This document shows, in pieces, positions 1-10,682 of a DNA stretch of 64,000 nt (position 1 is its first letter; the number at the start of each line of letters is the position of its first letter). A program made the translations under genes and the position numbers. The stretch lies in NCBI RefSeq assembly GCF_032854445.1, contig NC_088299.1, forward strand, positions 7,848,324 through 7,912,323. Reading direction: 5' to 3'. The notes below the pieces were generated by a model. The model had not been told where the DNA came from, searched no databases, and worked only from the letters and a program-made list of their open reading frames with translations. The DNA comes from Liolophura sinensis (taxonomy: Eukaryota > Mollusca > Polyplacophora > Chitonida > Chitonidae).

Positions 1-371
1 GACAGGTGAAATATCCATATTAAGGACACTTAGTCTCAGGAAGAAGTTTTTAATGGGCTGATCAACAGACTAAAAAACCCACAGCCTGAGAATTCTATCA
101 ATCTATCAAGTAGACAAAACCTTATTCAAATGTAGCTTTACTGACATGTTCCCCAGAGTTTTACAACGTATACATGTACAAGTGAGGCTATTTCACATAC
201 ATACAGACATGTTAATATATATACTAATAGTTAGAGAAAACTGGACAGATATCGGGCAAAACCAATTATACACCTGCAGAGCTGCCAATAAAAAGACATA
301 TCAGCTGGTGCAGAATGGATTCGAAGCTGCATTGTGATTGTTGAAAGAATGTAGTGAACAATACAAAACTG

Positions 372-684
372 AGTCATTGAAGTATGACAGGCACTTGCCA
401 AACCATGATATGGGCTAGTCATTGAAGTATGACAGGCACTTGCCAAACCATGATATAGGCTAGTCACTGAAGTATGACAGGCACTTGCCAAACCATGATA
501 TAGGCTAGTCATTGAAGTATGACAGGCACTTGCCAAACCATGATATAGGCTAGTCACTGAAGTATGACAGGCACTTGCCAAACCATGATATAGGCTAGTC
601 ACTGAAGTATGACAGGCACTTGCCAAACCATGATATAGGCTAGTCACTGAAGTATGACAGGCACTTGCCAAACCATGATATAGA
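372..684. repeat. 45-bp tandem array, about 7 copies
   Basis: About seven head-to-tail copies of a 45-bp unit containing 'gacaggcacttgccaaacca', differing by only a few substitutions. Because 45 is a multiple of three, the minus strand stays open as a 15-residue repeat, but there is no sign this is translated. It lies just downstream of the last recognised CTCF exon and may be in the CTCF 3' UTR or flank. Confidence 0.9.
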
Positions 685-738
685 CTGACTTTGGACACAC
701 ATTCACATCTGACTACAAAAAAAAAAATCCTCTGTGGC

Positions 739-965
739 TCACCTTAAGCTTTTGTCCTCTTGACTGTCTGGCTTAGGGCTGGCTGTGACAGGGGATACCA
801 CACCTTTGGGTGAGGATCGAGTGGTCATTCGGCCACGGGGAGGCAGTATAGGTGTGGAGGATGGTGTTGTCTGGACTTCTGGTTTCTCGCCTTTAACATG
901 TGAATCAACACACTCCTCCACCTTCTTTTTAGGAGGACGTCCCCGGCGTCTTGGAGTTGGTGCTT
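739..965 (-). CDS. CTCF: CTCF third coding exon with AT-hook
   Basis: The acceptor 'caatttttacag' ends at 966, phase 1. The codon split across the junction becomes Glu and is followed directly by the AT-hook RRRGRPPKKK and then Pro/Ser/Thr-rich sequence. An AT-hook in this place is usual for CTCF, which supports the splice model. Stop TGA at 741-739; an overlapping donor (AAG|gtgagc) leaves open a longer form. Confidence 0.75.
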
Positions 966-3900
966 CTGTAAAAATTGACAAGCAAAGAAGTTAAGACTAC
1001 ATCTAAATGATGGTATGCAGTTATTTAGTTATCTGGTAAATGCCTTTCTCTTCACTAAAACTATCACAATATATTACTGATGCTTGGCCATATGCACATT
1101 GAAGTTTAGTGAGAATTGCCTCAAAATCACACACAGTAAAAAACATTAATCGTACATTTCTACTTTTTACATGGTGTTTTAATAAGGTGTAAGCAGGTAA
1201 ATAAATACATGTAGGTAATAACAAAACGTTAATCAACAAAGTATTAGCCAGTAGACAGTTGGTCTAGTTTAAATCATAGGTTGCATTCGGAGGCACACAT
1301 GCATAACACAGATTCACAGACTTTTTTTACACCTATAATGTGCAAGTGCATGTACGTATAAAGGGTAAAGTACTTGCATTTCTCTTCACTCCTGAATATT
1401 TTTAATTAAGCACCAGGTCAAAAGTATCACAGTTTTAAGTTTACGGTGTACTGTTTTTACCCTGTGCAATTTGTGGTTTTGTGGCCACATCACCTTCCCC
1501 TTTCTCTCCTTGGCTTAGAGCAGGCATGCTTTCTTCAGCGGTCTCTGGAACTGCATTAAGAGTAGTGGACTCTCGTCCCACAGACTGAGATGGCTCAGTG
1601 ACACTTTCAACTGCCGGAGACGGTTCCACTGCTGTAGTCGCCTCTGATATTGTCTCCACTACAGTCCTCTTCACTGCTGACATCTCCACTGCTGTCATCT
1701 CAGCTGGGGACATCTCCACTGCTGTTGTGTCCTCTGATGTTGTCTCCTGTGCTTCAAGTGCAGATGACTCTTGATCTGCGGTACTCTCATCCACCACCGA
1801 TTCAATTGGTTCTGAGGTCTGAACTTCTGTAGCTTTCATTTCTGGTTCTGAGGGTTCCTCTTGTGGGAGCGTATTCAACAAAGAGGCTGCTGATTTACTG
1901 GCAGTGGGAAATTTCTGGGCACCTCTGTCCGACCTGGACCCTGCGTAACTCTTGTAGTGCTTTTTCACCTTTTTTAATGGTACATATGTTCGCTGCGTTC
2001 CATCAGATACCTCCTGAATTGTAAATGAAACTCCCTTGTGTGAAGACTCAGTTTTCCTATTTTTTGGTGCTTCAGGTGTACTGTCTTCTTCCTCCGATTC
2101 AAACTCAACCTGGGTTCCTGCCTCCTGGCACACTTGATTCTGCAAAAGAAATTAGCAAACTGTAATCCACCTATTTATGACTAGTTGTAACTTCTACATT
2201 AAACTCAAAGAATATTTCATTTCTATCATGGCATATACTACCCAACAAACTTGCTGATATAACAAGGTTCACTGACCTACAAAGAACCTTGACTATAACC
2301 AACAAAAAAGTGCCCTTTATCATCCAAAATAACTGAGAAGGCATTGTAATTCAAAAAGGTAGATGCCACTGCTGTTTGAAGATGCCCCAACCAGACTTAA
2401 ATTTTAAAGGCATGCAAAAACTGAATCGATGCTGACTGACTGATTGACTTGTATATGGTGGATATACAATGTAGGAGTAGGATATCCTAGGTTAAACCCT
2501 ACAGCCTCAGTCACGCTTGAATTATTCTGTCAAACCTAAAAATTCAGCTCCGGTTAGGCATTGTCTGGACTTCATAATTTCTCACCCCAGCGATGATGGG
2601 GCATCCCTTTAACAACATGTATCATTTAACTTACATGTACTGGAAAGGCTCCCGACAATACAGCACAATTTGTTAAAATGTTGCTTGAGAGATGTGAAAT
2701 TTCTGATCTGTTAAGCACACATGTAGTTTACTGTAAATCTTCAACCTTTTCAACCAATGAAGCACTATTTTCAGTGCAATTTATGCATACAATTATGGTG
2801 ACAACACTAAAAATTGTGTCAATAAAGAAGAATAAAAACTGTGCAACTTATTTCTCTACATCCCATAGTTCTCTCAGAATGTTTCAAAATATTGCTTCGA
2901 AAGATTGAAGATTTAAGGTATTTGTAGTGTCTGTAGGGTCTTCATTATCTTTTTTGAGCACAAAGCTACCCTGGAAAAATGGATAGCTATACTGTACCTG
3001 ATCCATTTCCTACATAAGTAGTAGGCTTCGCGTAGCTAGTAAACCATCTTTAATGAGCCCCTTGAGTGAAAGTCATAACCTCTATATCTACTCACCTCAT
3101 CCAGATGGAGCTCTTCCTCCTCTGAGGGGGCAGTTACTTGGGGAACAGAGGCTGAGGGGACTGTTTCTTGAAGGACATGCACTGAGGGTACAGACTTGGG
3201 GGGTCCATTCACTGAATCTGGTGTAGTCTCAGTGATGGAGCTATTCTCAGATGGACCAGTAAGAGGCTGATCAGGAATGGACTGATCAACAATAGATTCA
3301 CCAGCAACAGACACATCTGTAATGGTCCTAACACCCTCATCCTCAGATACATAAGGGTTGCCTTTCCCTCCCACTCGCACCACTTTAACTTTAGAGTTGA
3401 CAGGGAGCTGTCCCATGTCCTCTGCTGAGGTGTTTACTTCTGTAACAGTGTTCTGGTAAGTCTGCACAGCTAAGTCCACCATGTTGTCAGTGGACTTGTC
3501 TTCAACTTCACTCGGGTCTTCCTCCATGGGATCTTCCACAGGGTCATCAGGGTTAATCTCTTCCACATGGCCATCCAGGTGGACAATGACCACTTGTGGG
3601 GTTTTACCAGCGGGGTTCGTGAGGCGGCCCTCCTGCAATTCGGCCCGAATGTTTCTCTGTAGCATTTCAGTGGATGGGCCTTCAGTGGTTTGGAAGACCT
3701 TGCAAATGTGACTATCTGGGTCATGAAGGGCCATGTGTCTCATCAGGTTGCCCTTATGAGCAAAGGATCTGTCACACTCAGCACAATAGAACAACTTATT
3801 TTTAGGAGAGGGGGCGATGTATTCCGGTGTGTGGTACAAGTTCTTGTGCCGTTTCAAAAGCTGCTTTTGTCTGAAGGATTGTCCACAGCCATCACATTCA

Positions 3901-5918
3901 TACGGTTTTTCACCAGAGTGTGTCAGCATATGACTGTCCAAATGACGCTTTGACAAAGCAGCATACTCACATTTATCACATTTGTAGCATTTCTCACCTT
4001 CATGAGTTCTTACATGCACCTTGAACTGGTAGCGATCTGGAAAGGTCTGAAGACATCGCTCACATTGTAAAGGCTCCTCTGCCGTGTGTAGCTTCTGCAT
4101 GTGGATTTTCAAGTCTGTCTTGCGTCCGCAAGTAGTGGGACACAGTTCACACTGAAATACAGGCTTGTTGCCAGAGTGGATGAGTCGGTGAGCCTTGAGG
4201 CTATTGCTCTGGGTGAAGCGTGACTGACAGATATCGCACTCGTACGGTTTCTCTCCTGTGTGAATTCGCAGATGACGCTTAAGCTTGTAGGCATCCGGAC
4301 TAGCATATGGACAGTGCGGACAGTGATAAGGGCGCTCCCCAGTGTGAGATCTCATGTGTCGCTTAAGTTTACTCAGCTCCACACTGGCGTAGTCACACTC
4401 TGTACACTTGTGTGGTTTCTCAAATGAATGGCGGTAACGGACATGGCGTACAAGTTCCCCAGAGGTTGTGAAACTGGATTCACACTGTCGACACTTGTGA
4501 GGCCGGAGACCAGTATGCGTGTTGACATGATTCTGCAGGGAGGCTAACGTTTTAAACCCACGGCTACAGATACCACACTTGTGTGGACGCTCTTGGGAAT
4601 GTGATTTCATGTGGCGGGTTAAAAGGTAACGCTTCGGGCTGGTATAGTTACAGTAATGGCACATCAGCTGGGAAGGGGAGGTAGGTGATCCAGGCTTTTT
4701 CAAACGGATGATCTTTCTGGCGGTTCCGTGTTCATCAATTATCTCTTCAATCACCTCTCTTGTATCGTCTCTTGTAAAGTCGTATACTGACATGTCCACA
4801 CCCATACCCCTTGTAGAGCCCTCTCGTTCACCCTCAGGCTGTGAGACGATCAGCACATAGCTCACTTCACCACCTTGGTTTAACTCTGATGGCATAATGG
4901 TCACAGTTTGGTAACTGTTCCCTGGAGTGTTCAGGATGACCTGACCATTGGGCAAAGTGGAAACCTCTGATGTGCCCATCACTTGTATGTTCTCTGTGCC
5001 ACTACCATCAGGGGCCTGCACTGCCACAAGCTGAGGCTGGGAACTGTCAGAACTCTGCAAGGCCACCAGATGAGCTCCATGAAGTTCTGGCTGGGACACT
5101 GTCACGCTCTGCAGGCTTCCCAAGGCACTGCTGGAGTTCGCCGCAACGGACGCCAAGACCGCGACTGGGTCTGAGCCATCCATGATGGTTTCTCCTTGCA
5201 CAATCTGCTGGATTTGCTCTTGAGTTGCCTGGCTCACATCATCCTCACCAGACTGCAATGTTTCTTCCGAGAACTGAGAAATGTCCACGGTGACATTCCC
5301 CTCTCCCATCTGAACAGCATGCTGGCCATCAGGAGCAACCATCTGAACTGTGTGTTCACTTACACTGGTACTTGTAGTTATCACATCCTCTGGAACCTCC
5401 ACGCCTGCTTGAGAAATACTTCCCTGTTCGGCAACCGTTTCAAAGTCTGTCCCCACATGAACCTCCGAAGATCCTGAGAGCTCAGCAATCTGCGCATGGA
5501 CGGCTGATAACTGCTCAGCAGCATCTAGGATATCCTCTTTTACTACATTCGACTCTTCTAGGATTCCAGATGTCTCAGGATTCATTGCTGCTTCTGCCTC
5601 GGCGGCTGAGGCCACAACGAAGCCCTGAATGGGCAGAGAGACAGGCACATCAGCACCATTTTGTTCCTCGCTATGTTGAAGAAGAGGTTGACCATCATAA
5701 TAAACAGTGTCATAGTTAACAGTCTCTGGTTCTTTATCAGCTGATGTTTCTGCCACTTCTTCTGGGTTAGTCTCAGGATGAGGGATTTGGGTGAGAGTGG
5801 CTGCTTGAAAATGAGGCTGCTCACCTCCTTCTATCTCCTTATTGAAGCTAACCAGGTAATTTTGAATATCTGACAAATTCTGACAGTCTGGGTTTGGATC
5901 TGCCTCTGCACCACTCAT
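739..5918 (-). CDS. CTCF: CTCF, 11-zinc-finger insulator and architectural protein (three coding exons)
   Basis: Nuclear DNA-binding protein that marks insulators and stops loop-extruding cohesin. Coding exons 5918-3096, 2139-1461 and 965-739 join in compatible phases (0, then 1) to give 1,242 residues, long for the family (human about 727). Residues 1-415 are acidic, Ser/Gln/Glu-rich and probably disordered. A YDF motif lies at 379-381. Eleven zinc fingers run from residue 420 (first Cys) to 732, with the typical 'SFRQKQLL' in finger 10. Finger 11 ends His-His (C2H2), whereas the human one is C2HC. The tail is low-complexity, then has an AT-hook (RRRGRPPKKK) near 1173-1182. All fingers sit in one uninterrupted exon. 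The start is the first ATG of the frame. The last codons overlap a good donor (AAG|gtgagc, donor at 742-741), so a further exon outside the window is possible. Family assignment is firm; the last two exons rest on splice logic. Confidence 0.95.
966..1460 (-). other. CTCF intron between coding exons 2 and 3
   Basis: AT-rich sequence without a recognisable gene or complete repeat. A short stretch near 1283 ('gttgcattcgg') resembles the end of the TIR element at 13567-13829. Confidence 0.6.
1461..2139 (-). CDS. CTCF: CTCF second coding exon (low-complexity C-terminal region)
   Basis: The acceptor 'tttcttttgcag' ends at 2140 and the donor CAGG|gtaaaa lies at 1460-1459. In phase 0 and out phase 1, 679 nt. 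It encodes a segment with a basic patch (KKVKKHYK) followed by a Glu/Thr/Ser/Ala-rich stretch of imperfect 'TTAVEMS'-type repeats. If the donor were not used, the frame would stop six codons later at 1441. Confidence 0.8.
2140..3095 (-). other. CTCF intron between coding exons 1 and 2
   Basis: AT-rich, no ORF with family resemblance and no complete repeat seen. Confidence 0.6.
3096..5918 (-). CDS. CTCF: CTCF main coding exon (N-terminus and all 11 zinc fingers)
   Basis: This 2,823-nt exon encodes residues 1-941. The donor is GATGAG|gtgagt at 3095-3094, phase 0. Reading through the donor gives only 19 more residues before a stop, so the unspliced end is not the likely terminus. The 5' edge is probably 5943, where 'atatttcag' precedes the exon and leaves 25 nt of 5' UTR. 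Confidence 0.92.
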
Positions 5919-5927
5919 GTTGCTAAA

Positions 5928-5933
5928 TTACAT
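5928..5933 (-). promoter_or_regulatory. Start-stop upstream ORF (ATGTAA) in the CTCF 5' UTR
   Basis: An ATG immediately followed by TAA lies in the 5' UTR portion of the exon, 9 nt before the CTCF start codon. A one-codon uORF this close to the main start could tune translation. Existence in the mRNA depends on the predicted acceptor at 5944-5945. Confidence 0.5.
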
Positions 5934-6560
5934 GTAGTAAGGCCTGAAATATAAAATAAAATGTTCAAAAAACACTGCATCAACAAAAATGCCCAAAAGA
6001 ATTGTTCAAAAGTAAATTAGCAGAAAAATATACATGTACACACATCTGTGATTTGTCTTTAACAATAATCACCCTATAATTTCATTTATGTTTCAAGACA
6101 AATGAGTTAACCATCACTTACACCATGAGGAACAAAATACGGTTCCACTTTTGAGTTCTTATCTTTACCATAAATGATGCACAGACATTATACACTATAC
6201 AACACAAACACAATCAAGGTTCATGTTTCACGCAAAACGGTCTACATGTCTGACCATTTCATTTTGTGTATTTGACATGATCATCATTGATGAGAATATG
6301 GCACACATATGAACCATCAGACACAATCTGGGCAGCTGTGAAAAGTCTGACATACATAAATCACGATTAAATAATGATCCTACTTTCTTCCAATAAAAAA
6401 AAAAATCATTTGTGTAATACATTGTACATGTAATGATTTTTGAACACAGAGTAAAACACCAATCAAATTATTAATTCACTGAACTAAGAAATTTTCATCA
6501 CTTGATATGGTCAAATGGTGGAATTTTCGTTCAAACTATTTATTTATTTATTGGTATATG

Positions 6561-6803
6561 ATTTATTTATTTATTTGATTGGTGTTTTATGCCATACTCA
6601 AGAATATTTCACTTATACGATAGCACTCATACTGGTATATGATGCAGCCAGCAATATGGTATATGTAGGAGAAAACCAGCAAGCATCTGCAGGTTGCTGG
6701 CAGATCTTTCCATGTGTAACATGACAAGAAGCCAGTCCAAGTTCACAGCAACCACACTGGTGAAAGGCTGCTGAGTCACTGTGTTGTGCTAGCATGAGGC
6801 CCC
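6561..6803 (-). mobile_element. SINE family A, diverged copy (tail first)
   Basis: Reads tail first on the plus strand (tttatttatttgattggtg...) and ends in the reversed tRNA-like head ('gaggcccc'). Many substitutions relative to the copy at 7625 indicate an old insertion. Confidence 0.8.
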
Positions 6804-7440
6804 AAAGGCAAACAATTGAAAAAATGTTAACTAGCTACATTAAAGGTTCAAAGCATTTTCGTAAATAAAATACACACTGTACTGAGTTTTTCTTGAAATC
6901 ATCTAGTTTGCTGCTTTTTCTGACATGGAAAGAATTCTACATTGCATTTTTCCCCCTTACCCTGTACTGGCATGAAAATGACATCAGCTCACAAAAACAT
7001 ATTTTTCTCCATAATAATAAAAAAAAAAGGCCGCACATAATATAAAATTCAATCAAACAGAAATTCAGAGAAGATCCTGAATGTGTCCCCCAAATGTTTC
7101 AAATCTCTCAAAACCATCATACTGATTCCTACTCAAATTCTTTGAACTTTTAGCATGTTCACCACTTTCCTGATTACACATGGATATTTTGGGCCTTGTC
7201 CAACTACGCAGACTCTATTGGTTCAGCATTTTATCATGCTCACTGTATAACATTATCAGGAATGCTGTGAAAAGTGTATGTTAAAACATGAATGTGATAT
7301 ATGTGTGATGTTATACAATTTGTTCTAATATACGGACATGTATACTGCATTGTTTGTGCAAGTCTTGACAAAAGTTTCATTATAAATCGACTGTGTTACC
7401 GGCAATAAATATCGATATTATATGCCAAAAAATATTGATA

Positions 7441-7479
<39 letters not shown>
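7441..7479. repeat. (TA)n microsatellite
   Basis: About 39 bp of uninterrupted TA dinucleotide in the probable CTCF intron 1. Confidence 0.95.
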
Positions 7480-7485
<6 letters not shown>

Positions 7486-7624
7486 GATAGATATACAGCT
7501 GTATATATAATCTGAGCCATCATCTATATATTAATATATATTCCATGTGGATAGGTTTTTTTCAAAATGATTGTTTTAATGGTAAATCTGATGGAATTCA
7601 AATGCAAATCATCCAAGAAAAGAA

Positions 7625-7900
7625 GGGGCCTCCGTGGCTCAGTCGGTTAGCGCGCTAGCGCAGCGTAATGACCCAGGAGCCTCTCACCAATGCGGTCGCT
7701 GTGAGTTCAAGTCCAGCTCATGCTGGCTTTCTCTCCAGCCGTAAGTGGGAAGGTCTGCTAGCAACCTGCGGATGGTCGTGGGTTTTCCCCGGGCTGTGCC
7801 CGGTTTCCACCCACCATAATGCTGGCCGCCGTCGTATAAGTGAAATATTCTTGAGTACGGCGTAAAACACCAATCAAAAAAAAAAAAAAAAAAAAAAAAA
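7625..7900 (+). mobile_element. SINE family A, full-length young copy with 14-bp target-site duplication
   Basis: tRNA-derived head with A box TGGCTCAGTCGG (7635-7646) and B box GTTCAAGTCC (7705-7714), then a body and a conserved tail ('gagtacggcgtaaaacacca'), ending in about 25 A. A perfect 14-bp duplication (atccaagaaaagaa) flanks it at 7611-7624 and 7901-7914, so this is a recent LINE-mediated insertion. The family resembles tail-conserved SINEs widespread in molluscs and other lophotrochozoans; I cannot name it with certainty. Confidence 0.93.
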
Positions 7901-8679
7901 ATCCAAGAAAAGAATGTTTTCTACCCAAATCAGATGAAATTTTTTCCATTAGCAGACCTCCATATTAAAGCAAAATAATGTTTTGGCCATTTCTGTGAAA
8001 GATATTAGATACTCCGAAAATTTTCCCCTTGAAATCAGCAGATCATTTGAAAATTTTCATCCCTGATAATCCTTTACGAGACAGTCATCATGTTACTTGG
8101 GACTTTAGAATATGTTGCAGTAATTTACAACCTATACATATACTACATGGATATGTGGTATCACTTTCTGTTTACCTGTGTACTTGCATGTGTTAAAACT
8201 TTTTGCTTGTTTACATATCCTTCATAATTTTTTTTTTTGTTTTGTTGTTTGTTTGTTGTTATTTAAGCAGATAAAAACGCATGAAAGTTTCGAATGGTTC
8301 CCCGACCTGACATGCTTGAAGGCCGATCTAACATAGTATTATGTCATGTCAATTTTTTTACGTCTATCACTGCCAAACACTTAGTACAGTATGTCATATC
8401 AACGTTGTATTGTTTACGACATAGCATATTTCTTCTGGTTTTTAGTCCTAAAATCGTATCGCCTCTCGGCCTGTCATCTGACCCAGTGATTATGTCACAC
8501 TATTAGGAAATGTCGATTCGCTTGCATTCACGCTGCCATATCTGGTTGACCCTCGTTTTTCTAATCAAAGTGAACGATTGTTACAACGGGGCGTCCTTAG
8601 CAATGAAGTTTGCCCCCGTTGACAGAATAATTTTGGTTTTTGCTGAGGTGTGGAGCTAGTAGTACCTCCGAGGGAATGA

Positions 8680-8718
8680 AGCGCCACCTGACAACAAAAT
8701 AAAGCGCCATCTACTGCC
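8680..8718 (-). promoter_or_regulatory. Two tandem CTCF-type binding motifs
   Basis: On the minus strand AGGTGGCGCT (8689-8680) matches the core YAGRKGGCRC except at the first position, where C also fits. GGCAGTAGATGGCGCT (8718-8703) matches CCASYAGRKGGCR at all but the first position. Both have the same orientation and are offset by 23 bp. They lie about 450 bp from the predicted CTCF first-exon donor. Confidence 0.5.
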
Positions 8719-9150
8719 ATTAACGGAAAGCAAAATATGCGGCTGCTGGCGACAAGCTCGACAATTAGTCTAAGTTATAGGACAATCCCATGATATTACA
8801 GTAAGCCTTTGGTTGGATACGTTTTACGGGATACCTACTTGTGTCTCTGGATGAGAATTTAGTCCGGGTACACCAGCAGAACAGGTTATTTCGTACCAAA
8901 ACACCGAACTAAAACCCGCTGACCTTGAAATCAAGATGGCGGCTTGCCTTAGTTTGCCGAACTAGTTCTCGCGCTCGAATGCATAGTTGAGATACTCGAG
9001 GTCAAATGAAGTTCATGCGCAGTTTCTGTATCATAAGCCACTTTTTGTAATACACTGCATTGGTAAGACACTTCACTGAAAATTAGAAGTGATTTTAGTA
9101 AAACGTAAAATAATTTTCTTCAATTTTGGGCCAGGCATGGATTATCTTAC

Positions 9151-9230
9151 CTAAATTTCTATTCGGACACTGGAGGGCGTTGTTGGCCGGGGAATAAGCA
9201 GACAGTAAAGTGCGCAGGCGCAAACCCACA
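9151..9230 (-). other. CTCF: Probable untranslated first exon of CTCF
   Basis: The minus strand reads ...aaatttag|gtaagataat, a good donor at 9150, immediately downstream of the NRF1-like site. The 5' end is arbitrary. It would join to the acceptor at 5944 to give a short 5' UTR. Confidence 0.35.
9167..9179 (+). promoter_or_regulatory. CTCF-like motif overlapping the predicted CTCF first exon
   Basis: ACACTGGAGGGCG agrees with CCASYAGRKGGCR at 11 of 13 positions. Opposite orientation to the pair at 8680-8718. Confidence 0.3.
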
Positions 9231-10371
9231 GCTGCACGTGATCTGACGGCGCGAATTCATGCAGTGAAACGTGCACTTACAAACAGCTGTACCTTTAAAA
9301 TAAGGGTTGTTTACGATTTGACAGTAATTACTTTATCTTCCAAACTAAATGTTTCGCACATAACTTTGAGGTTCCACTATTACATGTGTTTAGGTAAACC
9401 AGCTATATAATTTACAGTTTCCATTCGAGTAGCGATTGCAGTGAATTAAAGTCAATAGGTAGACGCCATAATATAATGTTGTGAACTACCAACTACATTG
9501 AACTTTGTACTGTGTTTATATAGTTCCGACTGTGTATTCGGTGTATGGAGAAGGCGCGTCACAGGGACAGTTTGTCACATACTGTACAGCACTAATGTGT
9601 TTTAACTTCTTACCAGACAAATTTTCCTCTCTTGAAAATAAAGGTGTGGTACCCACTCACTTGATGCAGACACACATTATATAAATGAGAACTTAATCAC
9701 TCCCACTGCTTTTGACTATTCAGTTAGTATAATGACAAATCAGCAGGGGTTCTTCAAATTTTAGCATGCTATGAGCAACATTTTGGTGCACTTTGTGGGT
9801 ACCTAGTTCCTAAAAGTGACAGGACCTACTTCGATTTCAGAATGGATTTAATTATTTGATCAGTGTTTTGAGCAGTGCTGAAGAATTCGTAATATAGGTA
9901 ACAGCTGCCATGTTAATGCCTGGGTGGAGAAAATTGGGCAGAGCCCAGTGCAAAGGCATCCTGTACCAGCTAGGTACTGTATAATTTGTCATGATTGCAA
10001 AAATGTGGCCAAACCAGCAAAGAACTGGATTTGAAACCACAACCTCATTGGTCTTGGGTGAGAAAACCTTAAATTTTCTTGGTGACAGTCCTGGGACCAC
10101 ACAGCGTTAATCTAGCACATAAGCCTATGTGTTTTTAACAGGCATGATGCTAGTTGCAATGATGATGTTTTCATAGTGCTAAGATCTTGGGCTTTGTGCA
10201 AGCGGGTTATGGGTTGAAATGAAGCACATTTCATTTTTCCGCCCATTTTGTCCTAGTTGTCCAACTGTTTTACCACCTGGTCTGTCAGCAAATTTGTGCA
10301 ATCGGGAAGTATAAAACTACATTCGATTGTTGTTTATTCAATAATTTTCTACTTGTACTGAGGCAATGTAA

Positions 10372-10440
10372 AGTATGGGTTGAGGAAACTGAAGTACCCA
10401 GGGTAAACCACCAACCTTTGGCAAGTTTTTTCCCCATGTG
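10372..10440. repeat. Fragment of dispersed repeat related to the 40-bp satellite
   Basis: 'cccagggtaaaccaccaac' followed by 'ctttggcaagttttttcccc' aligns with the 40-bp satellite unit at 15151-18963 (cccagggataaaccaccgac...) with short gaps. This suggests the satellite was amplified from inside such an element. Confidence 0.5.
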
Positions 10441-10442
10441 AC

Positions 10443-10490
10443 TATATATATATATATATATATACATACACACATATATATATACACACA
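10443..10490. repeat. (TA)n / (CA)n compound microsatellite
   Basis: Alternating TA dinucleotides followed by 'cacacatatatatacacaca'. Confidence 0.9.
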
Positions 10491-10649
10491 GTGGTGGAAG
10501 GCTAGTGGTCTTCAATGAAGGTTACATTGAGCACATGACCAAATAAGCTTTGTCAACTGCTTATTGTCAGAAGAGCTGTACAGGCTGTGAGAGTAGGTTG
10601 CTGTTCTCAGGTCAGTGAGATGCATGAACACCGTGACACCCTGGATGCC

Positions 10650-10682
10650 AGTGAGTTTATTTGATTGGTGTTTTATGCTAAC
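10650..10682 (-). mobile_element. SINE family A tail fragment
   Basis: Only 'gtttatttgattggtgtttt' and a few further bases of the tail are present. Confidence 0.6.

Larger units (their letters stand above)
5944..9150 (-). other. Probable CTCF intron 1
   Basis: Bounded by the predicted donor TTAG|gtaag (9150) and acceptor 'atatttcag' (5944). It contains SINE copies at 6561-6803 and 7625-7900, a (TA)n tract at 7441-7479, and otherwise unremarkable AT-rich sequence. No coding potential seen. Confidence 0.5.
8600..9260. promoter_or_regulatory. Candidate CTCF promoter region, possibly bidirectional
   Basis: A locally GC- and CpG-richer island in AT-rich surroundings. It contains a perfect YY1-type motif AAGATGGCGGC (8933-8943), NRF1-like CATGCGCAGT (9014-9023) and TGCGCAGGCGCA (9211-9222), and three CTCF-like sites. 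These are typical of housekeeping TATA-less promoters. A plus-strand donor-like gtaaga near 9063 would allow a divergent transcript. No TSS can be seen directly. Confidence 0.5.

Noticed and set aside
231-698. 155-codon minus-strand ORF with 15-residue repeats
   Set aside because: By-product of the 45-bp tandem array; no signal of selection or splice context.
7625-7714. tRNA gene
   Set aside because: A and B boxes are present, but the sequence is the head of a repeated SINE with poly-A and a target duplication, and no cloverleaf acceptor pairing was evident.
8030-8100. Box C/D snoRNA in CTCF intron 1 (minus strand ATGATGA and CTGA)
   Set aside because: The boxes are correctly ordered but there is no convincing terminal stem or internal C'/D' pair.
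9210-9410. 66-codon plus-strand ORF starting in the CTCF promoter
   Set aside because: No family resemblance; the GC-rich start merely lacks stops.
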